From Toxoplasma gondii ME49 (taxonomy: Eukaryota > Apicomplexa > Conoidasida > Eucoccidiorida > Sarcocystidae), in assembly GCF_000006565.2 (NCBI RefSeq), contig NC_031472.1, positions 2,679,864-2,743,863 on the forward strand: a stretch of 64,000 nt of DNA. Direction: 5' to 3'. Below are positions 38,389-50,272 of this stretch, piece by piece. The translations under genes and the position numbers were made by a program. Each line of letters starts with the position of its first letter. Within the stretch, counting starts at the first letter, position 1. Below the pieces are notes generated by a model that worked only from the letters and a program-made list of their open reading frames with translations, searched no databases and was not told the origin of the DNA.

Positions 38389-41300
38389 CAAGAGATCCTG
38401 CGTCGATCAATGGCCGAGACGCCACGATTCGAGCCTTACTCGGCATTTAGCGCTCTCGATCGCGAACGAAAAGGATTCATTTCTCGTGAGTACATTTGCA
38501 TTGTGGAAAGAACGTTGACACACGAATCATCCCTTCGACTGGAGAGCGCAAAGTATGCTGCGTTCCATAACAGGGTGACAGTGAACGTCGTCGGTGAAAG
38601 TTTTAGGGATGCTCAAGCGGACGCTTGCTTCATGTGGTATTTCAGTCTTATACCTACGGAACCTCGAGAGAAACGTGTCGCACAGTTGCACACAACAACC
38701 CCTCCGTTTTGCACTGGCGGTTTGTTTCTGTTTTTACCATAGAAGAGGACTTCAGTGTATTTCTTAAGGCGAACGGACAGCACTTCTCAGAGAACGATTT
38801 CCGCAACCTCGTCGAGCGCCTCGATGTGAATGCTGATGGCCGCGTTGGTGTTCATGAGTGAGTCTACTGTACGGTTAGCCGGTGGATGGACACGCGCTTG
38901 CATGGGTGAGGCGAAAACCTGAACATGAAGTCGTCTGGAAATCAACCACTCATATACTAGATGCTGACAGGCCGCAAGAACAGGATATCTATCGTTACTT
39001 GTTTCGATGTCCACTGCTCTGCAATAAATTACATTCTCCTTGGAACAAACGTTAGTTAATTTTCCTCGTGCTATCTGTTCCTTAACTGAAGCTTTGCCAC
39101 TGCTGTCAAGCCGTTGGACAAGCTTTCCCTGTCCGTGGAAACAAGTCGAGTACAGAATAAGAGCGCGGGTCTTGAAAAAGATGCAGCAGAGTGCCTCGCT
39201 CTGTTCTTAGCCAACGAGATCAAGCTTCGCGAAGACCACCGCCGCCGAATAAGTCTCCTGTTCGCACAGAAAGACTTCAGCATACATGAGGCTTTCAACC
39301 TGTTCGACTGTGACTTAACAGGTTTCCTCACTATCGGTGAGAGCGCGTCATTCGGTGATGCACGTCTGCATACGAAAGTTACATGCAGTGCTGCATGCCC
39401 GTTTGGGTTCTATTGTGGCATGAATGCGGTAGTATTTATTTACTTTCGAATACACCGGCGTTACTAACAGTTCGACGGATTTCCGTAGGCACGTAACCAG
39501 CTTCGGTTCTGCGAGACACTTCCATTTCGGTGTACTGTCTCTACTTGAAATATACCTGTACAAATACTGCTGCAGGTGTAACGCAGCCCGCACTGTTGAT
39601 ATGATGTGCAACCCCCGTCTTCGGTTTCTCCTGAAGATGTTGGTGCTCCGACGTCATTGCACGAAAGACTCACTCTTGCTAAGCACGCTGCTCTATTATA
39701 CTAAATTTTTTTTGCAGGGGAACAAAATTAGCCGTGATATGATGAACACACGATTTTTCCATATGCTGTTTTAGAGGAACATTCGCAAGCTCCATAATGA
39801 TACCTGTGCGTCTTTCCCTCTGCAGGTCACGTACTAGAGGTGTTCCAAGACCACACCATGCCGCTGACGGAAGAAGAGGCAGTAGTGCTCTTCTGGCGAC
39901 TTGACAGGTGGGCTCGCTCACACAGTCTCCCCGGCGTAACGCCAGTTCCGGTGGCACTGGCGAGCCAACAATCGGACGCCAAATCTGGCATTCCACTTCT
40001 CGATATGACAAACATGGCGTGCTTCTTTCGAGTCTCGCTTCTTCCAACACCCGTTGCAATCGGTATTCAGTCAGAGTGAGAGCAGTTGTTTGCAGCAAGC
40101 GATTTTTCAGTTTCAAATGTGGTCCACACCAGATGGATACCTCTCGTGGTCAAGCGTGTCGCTTGACGACTGCTTACTTACCAGGCATTCTATCCCGTCT
40201 ATGCACTATCCAGAATATTTCTTCGCAGAATGTTGAAGTGATGCCTCTTCTCTTCGCGACTCAGGGACCGTGATGGTTTTCTTTCCTTTACCGACTTTGC
40301 TGGCATCTTCTTCCCCCCTTGTGAGGTGCGCAAGCTGCGGCTTCCCCAATTCACCGACGTGACGCCGCCGCGACTGCTTTTCACGAAAATCAAACTAGAG
40401 ACCATACTGGGGCGAAACGTTGTGGACCTCCCCTCCGACTATATTTGCGTTAACCATATTCGTCTTGGAGATCGGCAGGGAACCCGTCGACCAGTTCTTA
40501 TCTCGGAACGACGGCTGGCGGATCCTCATGCTCTCGACACATTCGTAAGTAAGCTACCCAAAGGCCGCAAAATCGAATCTCGCCTGGAACCATCAACGAC
40601 AGAACAGCACCCGTTGGGCTACTGACGTGACCGCTGTTGATAATAGCTGGATTGAGGCCGGCGTCTGCCTGAGAAATTTGAGAGTCCGTTGATACAGTGG
40701 CAAAACGGTGTCGGTATCGTGCGTGTTGATTAAGTACATGCTGGTTGAGAGCGCAGAAGCAGAACGCCGTCGCGTCCAGCTGATGATGACTTATGTTCCG
40801 ATCGATGTAGATGCATCGCGCCGGTTGTTCTCTCTTTACAGACGTTAACAGCTCACAATCGAAGCTACGGAGCCCCGGATATTCCTGCCAAAACTCCACT
40901 CACACCTCCAACTTGCTGCGAGTTCTGTCGTGCCGCGAGCCTCATCTACCCTACGAAAAGAGCTGTATTCATTTGGCCGGAAATTCCCTTTCTTCGCGCG
41001 TGCGGCGACGAGGGACCCTGTTCAAAAGCCATGGCGGTTGCTTTCGAGGTGGATATTTGTGCTGCGAGGGAAGTGGAGAAATGCCGGAAAGAGCTTGCCA
41101 TGCGGTACGACCGCTATCGGGGACAGAGGTTCAAAGTACCGCGACGGGTGTTGGCACAGCACAAGTCTTTGATATTTGCATGTCCCCCATCATTACTTGT
41201 CACAGCCGCTATCAGTACAGCACGATCCAGAGATGGCGTCTCGCTTCCCTATCACCTGACTGAAACGGTACTCTCTCATGAGTCTTTATTGTTGTCATCT

Positions 41301-43040
41301 TTCAATTATGATGGTGTCCGCAGGCAGGACTTCTCGTTAGCGCAATTATGGAAGCTCTTTGACCCGAATAGCAGAGGATTCGCTACAAACTTCGAGCTCA
41401 GAAGAACTCTTGCTAGCCTAGGGATCCCTCTCAGCATCCGGGTCGTTAATCTATTTCTGAGACGCTATGGCTCGGCTGCTACAGGGGCGTCCAAAAGGTA
41501 GTTACTTGAAGGTCCATTAAAAGCAAGGCTATCAAATGATGTTGGCTTAGTTGTCACCCTGAAAGAGTGCAGAATCTGCTGCTTGACAGACAACGCCAGG
41601 GTACTGCGGTTCCCGCTTAAGCAACTATTGCGCTTGACGTATTTCCGTCGCACCCCCTAAACCCTGTGTATCGATGGTGCTCTTGGGATCCTTCAGAGAA
41701 GGATAGGTGTATGAATTTCTGAACACCGCTTCATGGGTGTCACACTGGGGTCAGGCACCAGCTATACAGAATGCATCGTGGCATTCTGCTGTCTGTGGAG
41801 TATTCAGAATTACGTACGCGGGAATGTGCGACGCCGTAATGCCTCAAGACGCTCATGCATCGCATCAGCTTCGGAATAGAGTAGCTAAATCAGGTTCATC
41901 TGCCTTCTCCCGTGTCACCCTCTTTCACCTGTTGGAACTACTGAAGATGCTCATGCAAGTAAGGAAAGACTTCCAGATGTTTCCAGCTCTCTCTGAATCG
42001 ATGGCAGACTATCTGGAACGACACTCAAGCACACGCTCGCAGGTGCAATAATCCAGACTGCTATACGTCGTGTTTTCCTGTCGGTATCTCGAAAACGTCA
42101 ATTTCGATCCCTGTTCACCGACTAGTCTTCATTTCTGACCTGCTGATCGGTGGGCTCAGGCGGAAGTTTTGGCAGAGTCTATCCGCCACGTTTTCGCCTC
42201 TTCGACCATGTTTGCGCCACTCCGGAAGCTGGACCCGTAAGCCAAGAATATTCTCCCACCCCAGCGGCCCAGCAACCGGCCTCCGATTCCCCTTGATAGT
42301 TCCCGCACCCGTCGTGTTTCCACGTGCAGCGCTTGTGTCTGATGGGACTTCCCATCAGGCATTTCACAGTACGTACCACTGACCCTACTTCTGGGCTAAC
42401 GTAAAAACGCTCTCGCGGGATTTCGTTGTTGACGCGTTTGTCGGAAGCACTCGCCGGCTTGTGAGTTAACCATAAAGTGTGAGCATAAATATATGTAAAT
42501 ACATTGAGGAACGTGTACGATACCGCTTCCGAACGAGATGGGAGAGTCGCAGATCATATCCATTTTGTTAGTGCAGCTGGGTTTGAATTGCATGTTTCTG
42601 GGCACAATACAAATTGAAATTTTCCTACAGTTTGACTGTCAGCTAACCGGCAACCTGGTTATTCTCCTGTTTTGTATACAAAGTAGCTCTTCCCTTTTTT
42701 GACCACAAGTAAAGGTTGCTTCGATGCGTCAGCACAAACACGACACAAAGTTGACTTTGTACCTGCGCTTCAGAAAAAACTGGGTTTTATGGCACCCACA
42801 ATACTGCGTTCAACGCGTTGGGACTAGGATTGTTGTTTAACTATTCTTCGCAGGGACAACCACGGCGTGATCTGTTCAAAGGCACTCACTGACTATTTGA
42901 AATCCATGGGTGTCTTCGCCACTCAAAACGAGATTTCAAACTTGTTGGCGCGGTACGATAGAAAGGGAACAGGAGTCATGTCCTTCAACAGAACAACCGC
43001 AGAGATTTCGTGTCCGTCACTGCCTTGTGCATGTACTTGA
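38389..43040 (+). CDS. EF-hand array protein, paralog 1 (5' end not resolved)
   Basis: Calcium-sensor-like protein built from helix-plus-EF-pair modules; the partner is unknown. Exons read in phase: 38389-38485, 38743-38857, 39092-39336, 39826-39907, 40265-40544, about 41013-41104, 41324-41497, 41808-41958, 42160-42236, 42854-43040, at least 499 residues. The first exon opens in phase 0 after CAG, so upstream coding exons are expected; ATG 38410 is the first internal Met. I count eight EF-like units. Only the second (DVNADGRVGVHD) and fourth (DRDRDGFLSFTD) keep calcium ligands. Others are decayed, such as DPNSRGFATNFE, DPDNHGVICSKA and DRKGTGVMSF. Before most pairs is a helix of the form E-x3-CRKELAMR-QDF-x5-WKLFD. 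It is strongly similar to the gene at 45700 in order, exon lengths and a Cys-rich C-terminus (CPSLPCACT). EFCAB6-like proteins are a possible relation, but I cannot assign one. Confidence 0.78.
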
Positions 43041-45699
43041 ACACATTTTGTGTGCGCCCTTCTTTGGGATACATCGACTGTCTTCTCACCACGTGCATCG
43101 ATTCAGTGTGGTGCCCTCCTTTTGGGAGCGCAGGACAGCAAGTGCTGATCGTGCACTCCCTTTGGTCCCGGAGCCACCAAGTGCACAGACGGTTTCTCTT
43201 CGTTCATGATCTCCCCCTTTGGAACCGTACATGAGTGGACATCGTCCGTTCGGCAGAAAAAGCTGAAACATCGAATAGTTTTGGTAGTGACATTGCTTGT
43301 GGAAAGACAGGAATGCGATTGCGGGCTGACGATGCCTATATGCGCCATACTTCTCACTCAGAAAGAAACTACGGCGGCTGTACGGAATCTCTATTTATCC
43401 TTTGTAAAATCAGATAACTTATTTCTAAGCCGTCAGTCGCGTAGACTTCCGCACAATCCCGCTGATGAGAACCACTTCAAATGCAATCCGATGACTGTAC
43501 CAAAATATTAATGATCACGAGCATATGGAATTCCTATAGGACAATGCTTGACAATCGCAGTTCTTATTTCCATACATTGTCTGGGTAGGATCGTTGTGAG
43601 GCCAACACGCTAACGCGAAGTCACCCAATTAGCGGCGTTGTGTCGCCTTTGGAACCGCTGACTGGCACGACGTCGGAATCCTACGTCGCTTCACTTGTGG
43701 AGTTTATTGGCGTGAACCCTTTTATGCAAAACACCGTATCTGACGTTATTTTTGAACTGCGTTTAAGGAGGATGCGGATGACGTCAACCCTTTGTTCTGT
43801 AGCAGTGCGTAATTGCGCCGGATGGCTGTCGGTCAGATCCTGGTTACACAGGGGCAACCTCAGTGTTCCAGTGAGGAATGTTGAAAAGTAGTTCATCCAG
43901 CAGGACCAGGAGTGGTCGCTGTCTCCTTTTCTGACGTGTATGAATAAAAGAACCATCAAGGGTGAGTGGGTCGTACCTAATACAATTTGTCTGTGGTTGT
44001 CCGGCCAGATGTCTCAAGACGTCTTCCCAGAGGCTCTAAAGAAGGGTTGGCTGCAGACGGCCCTCGATATTCTTACATTGAAAGTGTCCCATGATCCTGC
44101 ACGTTTCTGCGCTGGCGAAACTGAGGAAGTGTTTACGAGGTCGCGGCAGTGCTGTGTGAGGAGATACTGCCTGGTTTTTTCAAGTCATAAAAGAAGTGGT
44201 GAAGATCACACGCGTGACGGTGATTGCGGTGAGTAGGCGACGTATCATTGATGAGCAGGGTGAGTGATGGGAAGAGGAAAATGCGATTCAGTGCGTATGG
44301 CCGCGCATCCTCCATGGGACAGTCACAATGGTATCCTTCGTTTGCGGGTCGAAGCCGGATTCAGACGATTCTCACGTGTTTCCTCGGTCGGCAACTACAG
44401 TACAACTCTTGCAAGACAAGCGACTTCACGAAATATTGAGAACGCATTTCAACCACGCGAGATTATAGCGAAGACTAGGAACAGCACATGAACTATCGGA
44501 CGCATCACTAGAAGCGCCCCACACCTGCAGGGCCCAGCCAGCATGCCGGTTTCAGGGCTGTGGCGGCTGTCTGTACAGCGGACAGAAATCGTATCGCAAC
44601 GAATATGCTCGTACCATCGCTGCGAATTTACACGAACCTGAAGAGCTGTGAGTCGGCAGCCAGGTGGCGGGTTGTTCGTCAGCTAGAAACCAATCCAAAT
44701 TCTGCGGAGAGCGATTGCCGCCCGAACGCCACTGTTGGTTCATCACCGGCGTTGAAAGTCACGTGCAGCTGAGCATCAAGCCCCCGATGCTGACTAATGC
44801 CTTAACATCCGAAACACGGCCCCGACTATCCTTGCAATTTCAACGCTTTTTAGAGGCCTTTCTACCAGGTTCCCGCGGATCCCAGAAGCGGGACGAGAGG
44901 ACCTGGGCGCATTACCGGCGGAAGCAGCCTCAGTGACGCGTAGCATGGCTCAAAACAAAATGTCGGCATTATGTAGCGTCACTAAGACGCTTCTTGTGCG
45001 CTTCTTTTGCTCTGTTGCAGAGCTCGAGCATCAGGTATCATATGCGCTCCAAATTAATGTTTCTGCGCAAGGTCACGTTGCGGAACCGTGTTCGGACACA
45101 AGCACTCACTCAGGTTCTCTGTTCCCTACCGTATGATGCCAAGTCACATTCGGCATTCACTAGGACACATTTGTTTGCAGCCCAATAATTTCTGTGGAGG
45201 GTGTGCTAAGTCAGTCAGTCGAATTTGGCGACAAACTCTGATAAAGCGAACAGCTGATTGCTCCTCTCCGAGTGCCACGAGCTTCCACCTGATACGCTCT
45301 CCGGTTTAGTTCAATATGTTTCTGCACTACGCTAGTCCGTTTGAAGTTGGTGTGGGCGTTTCACATTGATGCACGTCATCATCAATTATTTTGAAAGAGA
45401 CGACTTAATTCGTTTTTGCGCTGATGCACTGGTTGTCCTATACACCACGTTCAATGCGACCAAGCAGAGAAATGATACAGCTATGCACCAAGTCCACTAA
45501 GGAAGAAACGCTTAATCGATATTCCTTGTAGAACTCGTGGGCAGATGGTTTTGCCGGAGTGAATCTGGAGTTTTTTCCCTTCCCACATCGGAAGTCGCAG
45601 CTGACTGGTATCCGTATCAGTGACGACGCACAGAGCAACAGTGTCGTCAGCTAGATCCGCTCATTCTGTCCTTCATTTGCAAAACTTGTGCTCATCCAG
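43041..45699. other. Region between the two EF-hand genes, with unassigned exon-like pieces
   Basis: Should hold the 3' end of paralog 1 and the 5' exons of paralog 2. Exon-like pieces: one from about 44554 to 44649 (after TTTCAG, with a GTGAGT donor) reading ...YRNEYARTIAANLHEPEEL; one at about 44770-44936 reading ...LQFQRFLEAFLPG... to a stop; and a basic stretch at about 45019-45110 after TTGCAG. I could not join them in phase to the EF-hand exons. Confidence 0.4.
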
Positions 45700-48600
45700 C
45701 TGGATCGACTGAGACAACGACTATGCGAATATGAATGCTTCAGTCCCCATGCCGCTTTCCGGGCAGTGGACAGCTTCGGCAATGGGTACCTAACAGGTGA
45801 CTGACAGATATTCATATTCCTGCACAAAAAAGTAAAAGCTGTTGCGACTCGAAGGCAAGAGCAATTTACTGGATGTGGCACAAGCACGACAGAGGGACTT
45901 GGAGGCCTTTTGGCTAGAAGAAAAGACCCAACGGGAAGTTTTAACCCTCTGTTCGCTACGTCATGAGTGCCAATGCTCGTGACTGATTTCCGGGATGCGT
46001 GTTCAGGGCAAGACCTGCTGAACTTTCTTCGCCAGCACAACGCCCTCGTAACAGAGTCTGAGGTGTTCCATCTCGTGCGACAGTTGGACTTGAACGGCGA
46101 CGGCCGCATATGCTACTCCGAGTATGTCCAACGTATTACATCGTTTGGTTGCAGTTTCACGGCGTTTCCCCCCACATAGCCAGGGAACGAACTGAGTGTT
46201 CACATTCTTTTTCTGACTCTGGTGTCGGTACCAAGGTCTCGGAGACAGTTGCGATCGTCGACTGGAGGGGCATTCAATTACATTTGCTATAGCTATATCA
46301 CTGTCTAACGTACAGACATCAAGCTGAAGCCGCACCGACACTGCATATTTCATTCAGAAGCAATGGCCCCATTTGCTAATTAGGAGTCAATAACGCTGCC
46401 TAGTGCGGTGCCGGTGCACTGAATAAGTCTCACTATTTTTTCTTCTTACTGGGAAGCTACTGGGTTGCCTAGGATGAAATCAACTCTTCACCATATCAAA
46501 CCATTCCGTGTTGCATGGATGATGCGCTGCATGTACAGGTTCCTCAACGCATTGATGCCAGTGGACGCCGCAATTCGATCTTCCCTTATATCACGGGGTG
46601 ACTGCGGATTGCACGAGCATCTTCCCCATGACTGTTGCTTCTTACTGGCGAACCTCCTGATGAAAGAGATAGAAGTCAACCGTGAGCTTGAAGTTCGGCG
46701 CAAAGTGCTTTTCAGTCGTCCCGATTTCAAGCTGCTGTTAGCATTCCGGTACCTGGAAGAACCCTCTACGGGACAGGTCACACCTGCATCTCTTGCCGAG
46801 GTTTCAGAGGCGCACAATCATCACCTGACCGCATGTGACCTCGAGCTCATTTTCCGCCGCATGGATCGGTGAGTGTTTGGGAAGGTGACGTAAGGTAAAG
46901 CACCACCGGAGGTTCGATTTTAGTACGTGCAAACTGTTAACATGATCTATAGGGCGAATATTCAATGGAGTCATTCGTTGCTCCGAGTCTCATTCATGGC
47001 TCCAACCGTGGGTTTTTTGCAGCGGCTGCGTTCAACCATTCCTTAAAGACATAAATTTGTTCAGTGCTTTTTTCATAATCTGCTTCTCCGTGCAGGGACC
47101 GAGACGGAAAACTGTCATATCTAGAACTCGTTGAAGGGCTACTAACAAATAGCTATAGCTCCACCGTGCCAGAGTGTCCTGTAACGCAACAAACAAGCTT
47201 TTTGCCGCCCACTGTATGCTTCCAGGAACCGCATCACCATCATTACGCATCTCTCTGCGTCTGCAGAGACCCCCTCTGTCCTCGCACCTGCTCACTGGCT
47301 CTAGCTCGACCGTCTTCAGCGAATGCCTGGCGGTGCTACTTGCGCGTAAGCGAAAAATTCGGAAGGTGCTAACCAGGCGTGTCCCTGAAACACTTACCGA
47401 CCTCATTCGACGAAAGGGAAATCCGTAGTTTTACGTAGCTCCAAAGCCAATATATTCTGTGACATCTGAAATTTCGGACTCACATGCAATAGGGTTTGTA
47501 TCGACGCAGGTGGCACTGAATTTTGTTCGAGCAACAAACTACTGGTATTGGCGGCAGTATTACGTGGAAGCGTTTCCAGGGAATGGCTTTCACCTTTTTT
47601 CCATCGTGTTCCCTCTTTTCGTCCGCTCGCGATCATACAGGGCACAAGTGCGCGGCGTCGCCCGTCAACGAGCGCCAGCTACGAAACCTGCTGTAGAACG
47701 TGTGGCTACCACATCTGCGTTTGCCCCGTCAGTCACTGCTCCGTCGGCCAAACTTCGTGCCCAGCGTCGGGAAAAAACGAATTCCTTCCTGACGTTTCCC
47801 GAGTGCTGGCGCGAAGTCTGAGTCCGCCGCTGTGCACCGACCGACCATACAGGTCGCTTGGGTCGTATGCACGATCCTTGTCACGCCGGAACTGTCCTGG
47901 CATAAGAAGCCCGCGGTGCAGTCCCACTCGAGAGGTGACGCACGCATTCGAACATCAGATCGAGATGGAGCGGAAGCTGGACAAATACAGGAAGAGCCTT
48001 TCAATGAGACCAGATTTCAATTTGCTCGACTTCTGGAGGTTGTTCGACACCGCTGGCAAAGGGTATTCGACAGCGAGGGAAGTGGAGGATGCTATGAGTG
48101 CTCTCCATGTTCATGTCACACCCCATGAAGCTCACTTGTTTATCAAGCAATATTCTAAAGCTGGAGACGGCAAAATCCGATACGTCGACATCTGCAACGC
48201 TTTCATGCCGAAGGATCAACGCTATGCTGACATCATGCAGAACCGACTTCCGGATTACAGGCAGTACCAGTGCATGAGTCCCCAGAAACACATGTCGACC
48301 GAAACACGAAATCTGGTGGCCGAGGTCTTTCACCTCCTCGTTGTGGTGAGGACAAGACCACACTCCCTCCGGTTCGATTTTCAGAAAGAGCATCACCGTG
48401 TACCTGTCACTTCACCAGGGGTCCTAGCAACAATTATTCACAAACTCGATAGATGCGCACATTCAAAGACACTGAAGAGACATGTGAAAGAGCTTTCAGG
48501 CGATTACCATCTCCAGATCAGGCAGTGTGGTGTCTCCTTTTCTCTCTGCTGACTGTGCAGTCTGAAGTGCAGTCTGAATCGATGAGGCATCAATTCGCGT

Positions 48601-49258
48601 CTCAGAATTTGTGGCAAACTTTCAAGTTGCTTGACAAGTAAGCGTGAACCAGCCAACTCATGTGCACCCTCAACATGCCACTTCCGACAGACGAGATATC
48701 TCAGTGTGGGATCACTTCTGTGGTAGCTCCAGTTCTCATGACCGTAGCTAACACGATGTGTGCAGCGTCAGGATTCCTTTTCGGTTGCAAATGCTTCTTG
48801 ACCAATTGCAGTTCTCAAAAAACAAGGAAGTCCGCAGTGTCCATGCAGATACAGCACCACTGCGGGTTGGCGGGCTCCGGTCTGCTGACAGAAGGCAACG
48901 ACGTTGAAAGCCTTGTGTAATGACTCATGCGCTGACGAAAGTGAAGAATGCCGAAACCTGATGTCAACTTCACGGGGGCTCGAAGCCATAAAAGCAGTTT
49001 CTTTATCATCTTCGACTAGTCAGTGATTTGTGTGTTTTGGTTCTCAGAGACAATGATGGATATATCACAGTTGACGAATTCAAAAGCGCGCTCCGTGACA
49101 ATAACGTCTACGCTTCCGAGAATGAAGCCAAGGCTTTACTTGCGCGCTACGACACATCCATGGATGGACGCGTTTCCTACGCGGAGTTTGTCAATGAGCT
49201 GGGCGTCACCCGCTGCCCACGAAATGTATGCAAGTTCGCGTGCACATGCCCCGTGTAG
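45700..49258 (+). CDS. EF-hand array protein, paralog 2 (5' end not resolved)
   Basis: Tandem paralog of the preceding gene. Exons in phase: 45700-45796, 46007-46121, 46473-46868, 47096-47345, 47641-48345, 48561-48637, 49048-49258, at least 616 residues. The first exon again opens in phase 0 after CAG, so a 5' part is missing. Eight EF-like units follow the same order. Four have good loops: DLNGDGRICYSE, DRDRDGKLSYLE, DKDNDGYITVDE and DTSMDGRVSYAE. Degenerate ones include VDSFGNGYLTGQD and DTAGKGYSTARE. The helix E-x4-YRKSLSMR-PDF-x5-WRLFD mirrors the first gene. The C-terminus is Cys-rich (CPRNVCKFACTCPV). Compared with paralog 1, one intron in the first half and two in the second are absent. 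The protein also has a His-rich insert (EPHHHHY) after the fourth EF unit. It retains more calcium-binding loops than its neighbour, so it is the likelier functional sensor. Confidence 0.82.
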
Positions 49259-50272
49259 AGTAGGAAAACAAAAACTCCGCAAATACGCAGCAGGCGACGT
49301 CGCTACGCCCCATTCCGAGGAGAAGCGACACCCGAAAAATCGGCATAACTATGTTCCCACGAAGATCTCGATACCGAGAGACACCGTTTCGTATCCATTA
49401 GACTCAATGTCACCTGTGCTTGCTTGTTACGCCCGCGTAGTGCATGCGGCTCGCACGTACGAGTGAGGCATGTCTACGGATCGTAGTGTTCCATGTAGAA
49501 TGCTGGCGTGAAAACCTGTTCCGCAGTCGCCGCGGATTCCGGAAACGCATTTGAAAATTGTGGCTACCCAATTAGTAGCCGTGTGTTGGTGATGCCGAAT
49601 GTTTCCAAAAAGATACATAAGTTGGTGATGAAAGCAGTGACTATATCGCACGCAGTTCGTCGACATACAATCAGAGGATCCACTATAATCACAACATACA
49701 ATCAATTCATCGCGGCTGATGAAAACACCGTCCGCCTGGGAGGCTGTTGCCAAATGAGGCTCGACGAGGTGAGCTGCTTGTCAGCAGTGGATGTGTGTGG
49801 TCCCATCCTATCTCCTGGAGATGTTTAGCGTGGAGAACCTTGAAATCGCACCAGCAAATGGGGTTGATACTGTCTCCATAGTTTCAGAAACATTTCATGG
49901 TTCTTTGCTTGCTCAAAGAGTGGTGCTAACGAGTAGCCACGGCATACACAATTTAAAGTTGGTATCTAAACAGCGATTCAGTGATTTTCTTTCACCGGAC
50001 AAGGAATCCATTCTGAATTCCTAAATCCGTTTCTGTTCCAGGGTTACGGTTAGCACGCATACGGCCGTCAAAGCCACTTCAAAAATGAACCGATGAACGG
50101 AATCACACACGCAAAGGCAACCTGACTCGGCGTCGTTCCACAGGAGGAACAGCAAGCCAGCTGTTTCTCTATATGCTCTGATTCCGTTTCACTTGGTGAA
50201 GGGCAGACCACCACTGTTCACGAAAGTGCACTACCACGGACGCTGTTTAAAAGAGCACCCATTCTGAAGAAC
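49259..50272. other. Convergent spacer between EF-hand paralog 2 (+) and OSCP (-)
   Basis: About 1 kb with no convincing coding content; it should contain both 3' untranslated regions. Confidence 0.6.

Noticed and set aside
40080..40240. Open frame after TTTGCAG with a DGYLSW stretch, a possible extra EF exon
   Set aside because: The neighbouring exons 39826-39907 and 40265-40544 already join in phase and match the paralog, leaving no room for it.
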